NCBI GenBank assembly: GCA_002780715.1 | Contig: PEUO01000121.1 | Location: 1,102-42,901 of the forward strand | DNA: 41,800 nt | Reading direction: 5' to 3' | Source of the DNA: Deltaproteobacteria bacterium CG03_land_8_20_14_0_80_45_14 | GTDB lineage: Bacteria; Desulfobacterota; BSN033; UBA1163 | Shown: positions 40,681 to 41,800 of the stretch, in pieces | Layout of the letters: each line of letters begins with the position of its first letter | Position numbering within the stretch: the stretch's first letter is position 1 | The notes under the pieces: model-generated | Seen by the model: only the letters and a program-made list of their open reading frames with translations | What the model was told of the DNA's origin: nothing | Databases searched by the model: none | Translations under genes and position numbers: made by a program

Positions 40681-40857
40681 AGTAATAAAAAAAGGGGAAT
40701 CGGCAATAAAACCTTCTTTCATCTTCTCTTTGATGGAGGCCATCTCTTCTGTCACCTGTTTGATCCCTTCTCTGAGGCTCTCCATTCCCTCTCTTAGCCC
40801 ATCGAGGTCAGCAATACCACAGACCCATTTGAATATCAATCTTTTTTTTCCCGTCAT
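40681..40857 (-). pseudogene. Short coiled-coil open frame or gene remnant, convergent with ftsY
   Basis: A minus-strand frame starting with ATG at 40857 reads WVCGIADLDGLREG and then a heptad-like stretch with SLREGIKQVTEEM and SIKEKMKEGF, which looks like real coiled-coil protein. It has no stop before ftsY and runs on antisense through ftsY to 40270, where the text no longer looks like protein. It may be the 5' piece of a truncated gene. I do not recognise a family; a chance open frame is also possible. Confidence 0.3.
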
Positions 40858-41155
40858 CCAAAGGCTACTTTAATCCCGAATCGGTAATTAAAAATAAAAT
40901 TGTTTCAAAAGGAAATATTCAAATCACACTATTTTTTTCTATTTTTTTTCTTGACAAAAATATTCTTTGTGGTATGTTTCATATGTTTTTAATTTACCAT
41001 ATCTTTAATCCTTTTTAATCTTTATGGCTTTTAAGGAACAGGGGGGGCCTTAGAGAAATCTTAAGGTTAAAAGAACTCCCTTATTAATTAAAGGGAAAGG
41101 GGGTGAACTTAACTCTCATCTTAAAAATTTTAAGAAAGGAAGGTGAATAACATTT
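40858..41155. other. AT-rich leader region of the formate dehydrogenase gene
   Basis: No gene was seen. The stretch holds a candidate promoter (40951-40978), a ccctt/aaggg hairpin near 41080-41100, the perfect small palindrome cttaaaaattttaag (41120-41134) just before the Shine-Dalgarno, and a purine-rich run at 41040-41047. The leader of about 170 bases leaves room for regulation. Confidence 0.55.
40951..40978 (+). promoter_or_regulatory. Candidate promoter of the formate dehydrogenase operon
   Basis: TTGACA at 40951-40956 and TATGTT at 40973-40978 are 16 bases apart in very AT-rich DNA, about 175 bases before the start codon. Confidence 0.5.
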
Positions 41156-41800
41156 ATGAAAATTACCCGAAGAACATTTTTAAAGATTTCGGGGGCCACA
41201 GCAGCAGGAACAGTGATGGGTGGCTTAGGATTTGATCTCTCTCCAGCAGAGGTCTATGCCCAGGAACTCCGGATTAAAGGGGCTAAGGAAACAACATCCA
41301 TCTGCTGTTACTGTTCGGTTGGTTGTGGGATTATTGTCCATACCGATGCCAAGGGAAAAGTGATCAATTCCGAGGGGGATCCAGACCACCCCATCAATGA
41401 AGGGGCCCTTTGTGCCAAAGGGTCTTCACTCTATCAGATCGCGGTCAATGATAACCGTTTGAAAAAGGTCCGGTATCGCGCCCCTTATAGCGCCCAGTGG
41501 AAAGAGGTGAGCTGGGAATGGGCTCTGGATAAGATCGCGGCCAACATCAAGAAGAGCCGGGATGCGAGCTTCATGGAGAAGAATGCCAAAGGTCAGGTGG
41601 TCAATCGAACCAACGGCATTGCCTCAGTGGGAAGCGCAGCCCTCGACAATGAGGAGTGCTGGCTGTACGCAAAATTCCTCAGGTCTCTCGGCATAATCTA
41701 TATCGAGCACCAGGCCCGTATCTGACACAGCGCCACTGTAGCGGCTCTGGGAGAGTCGTTCGGACGCGGTGCAATGACCAATCATTATATCGATTTTAGA
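41156..41800 (+). CDS. Tat-exported selenocysteine formate dehydrogenase alpha subunit, 3' end beyond window
   Basis: This is the catalytic subunit of a periplasmic FdnG/FdhA-type formate dehydrogenase (molybdenum or tungsten bis-pterin, one [4Fe-4S]). A twin-arginine signal (RRTFLKISGATAAG, cleavage near VYAQE) is followed by the cluster motif CCYCSVGCG with its fourth Cys in GALCAKG. TGA at 41723-41725 is read as selenocysteine (residue 190): the flanking text EHQARI-U-HSATVAAL is the FdnG active-site sequence, and the frame stays open through GRGAMTNHYIDFR to the last base. A SECIS-like hairpin follows at the expected distance. GGAAGGTG precedes the start by 11 bases. The beta and gamma subunits are presumably downstream. 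Confidence 0.95.
41740..41760 (+). promoter_or_regulatory. Probable bacterial SECIS element
   Basis: A 9-bp stem (agcggctct at 41740-41748 with agagtcgtt at 41752-41760, two G-U pairs in RNA) carries a ggg loop 24-26 bases after the UGA. SelB-dependent recoding in bacteria requires such a hairpin just downstream of UGA with G early in the apical loop. Folded by eye only. Confidence 0.65.

Noticed and set aside
41723-41725. Stop codon ending a truncated formate dehydrogenase pseudogene
   Set aside because: Family-conserved sequence continues in frame on both sides of the TGA at the known selenocysteine position.

Overview
The window reads as chromosomal DNA of a strictly anaerobic, Gram-negative bacterium, most likely a Desulfobacterota ('Deltaproteobacteria') relative such as a syntroph or sulfate reducer. 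The clues are heterodisulfide-reductase (HdrCB) genes beside a HoxEFU-like NADH diaphorase module, a Tat-exported selenocysteine formate dehydrogenase, a heptose (LPS) biosynthesis gene, and many short palindromic repeats between genes. The lineage is inferred from gene content only; there is no rRNA or tRNA gene in the window.

Layout. 1-6.3 kb (+): the end of a receiver-PAS-histidine kinase, then hdrC, hdrB, and NuoE/HoxE-, NuoF/HydB- and HoxU-like proteins, which look like one cytoplasmic electron-transfer module without HdrA and without a hydrogenase catalytic subunit. 6.4-11.2 kb (+): a cation-efflux (CDF) transporter, a periplasmic thioredoxin/FMN-binding protein with its flavin transferase ApbE, a DJ-1/PfpI protein and a higBA toxin-antitoxin pair. 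11.6-17.9 kb (-): a thioesterase and a MacB-like ABC export operon (adaptor, ATPase, two permeases), a HAD phosphatase and a histidine phosphatase. The histidine phosphatase is coupled to a headless gene fragment that ends where a RAYT transposase element begins (about 18.1-19.2 kb). 19.2-30.4 kb (-): recQ, hemL, a fumarylacetoacetase-family gene, dapB-dapF-lysA, a lipoprotein with an LptM-like start, yggS and maf. 30.8-40.7 kb (+): rfaE2, lon, thiL, a YhaM-like HD/OB nuclease, hrcA-grpE-dnaK and ftsY. 41.2 kb to the end (+): the formate dehydrogenase alpha subunit, whose in-frame UGA (41723-41725) is read as selenocysteine; the frame stays open to the window edge.

How the genes fit together. 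The two ends suggest redox metabolism built on formate, NADH and low-potential Fe-S carriers. The middle is housekeeping: lysine/peptidoglycan precursors, tetrapyrrole and thiamine cofactors, and protein quality control by Lon and HrcA/GrpE/DnaK.

The most unusual signal is in the spacers. Six intergenic regions hold inverted repeats whose arms are short words repeated in strict 7-, 8- or (weaker) 9-nt register. Other spacers hold MITE-like elements, C/G-rich hairpins and two further dispersed palindrome families. Several of these have been absorbed into genes: they supply an hdrC stop codon, an ApbE N-terminus, a Maf C-terminal tail and a ribosome binding site.
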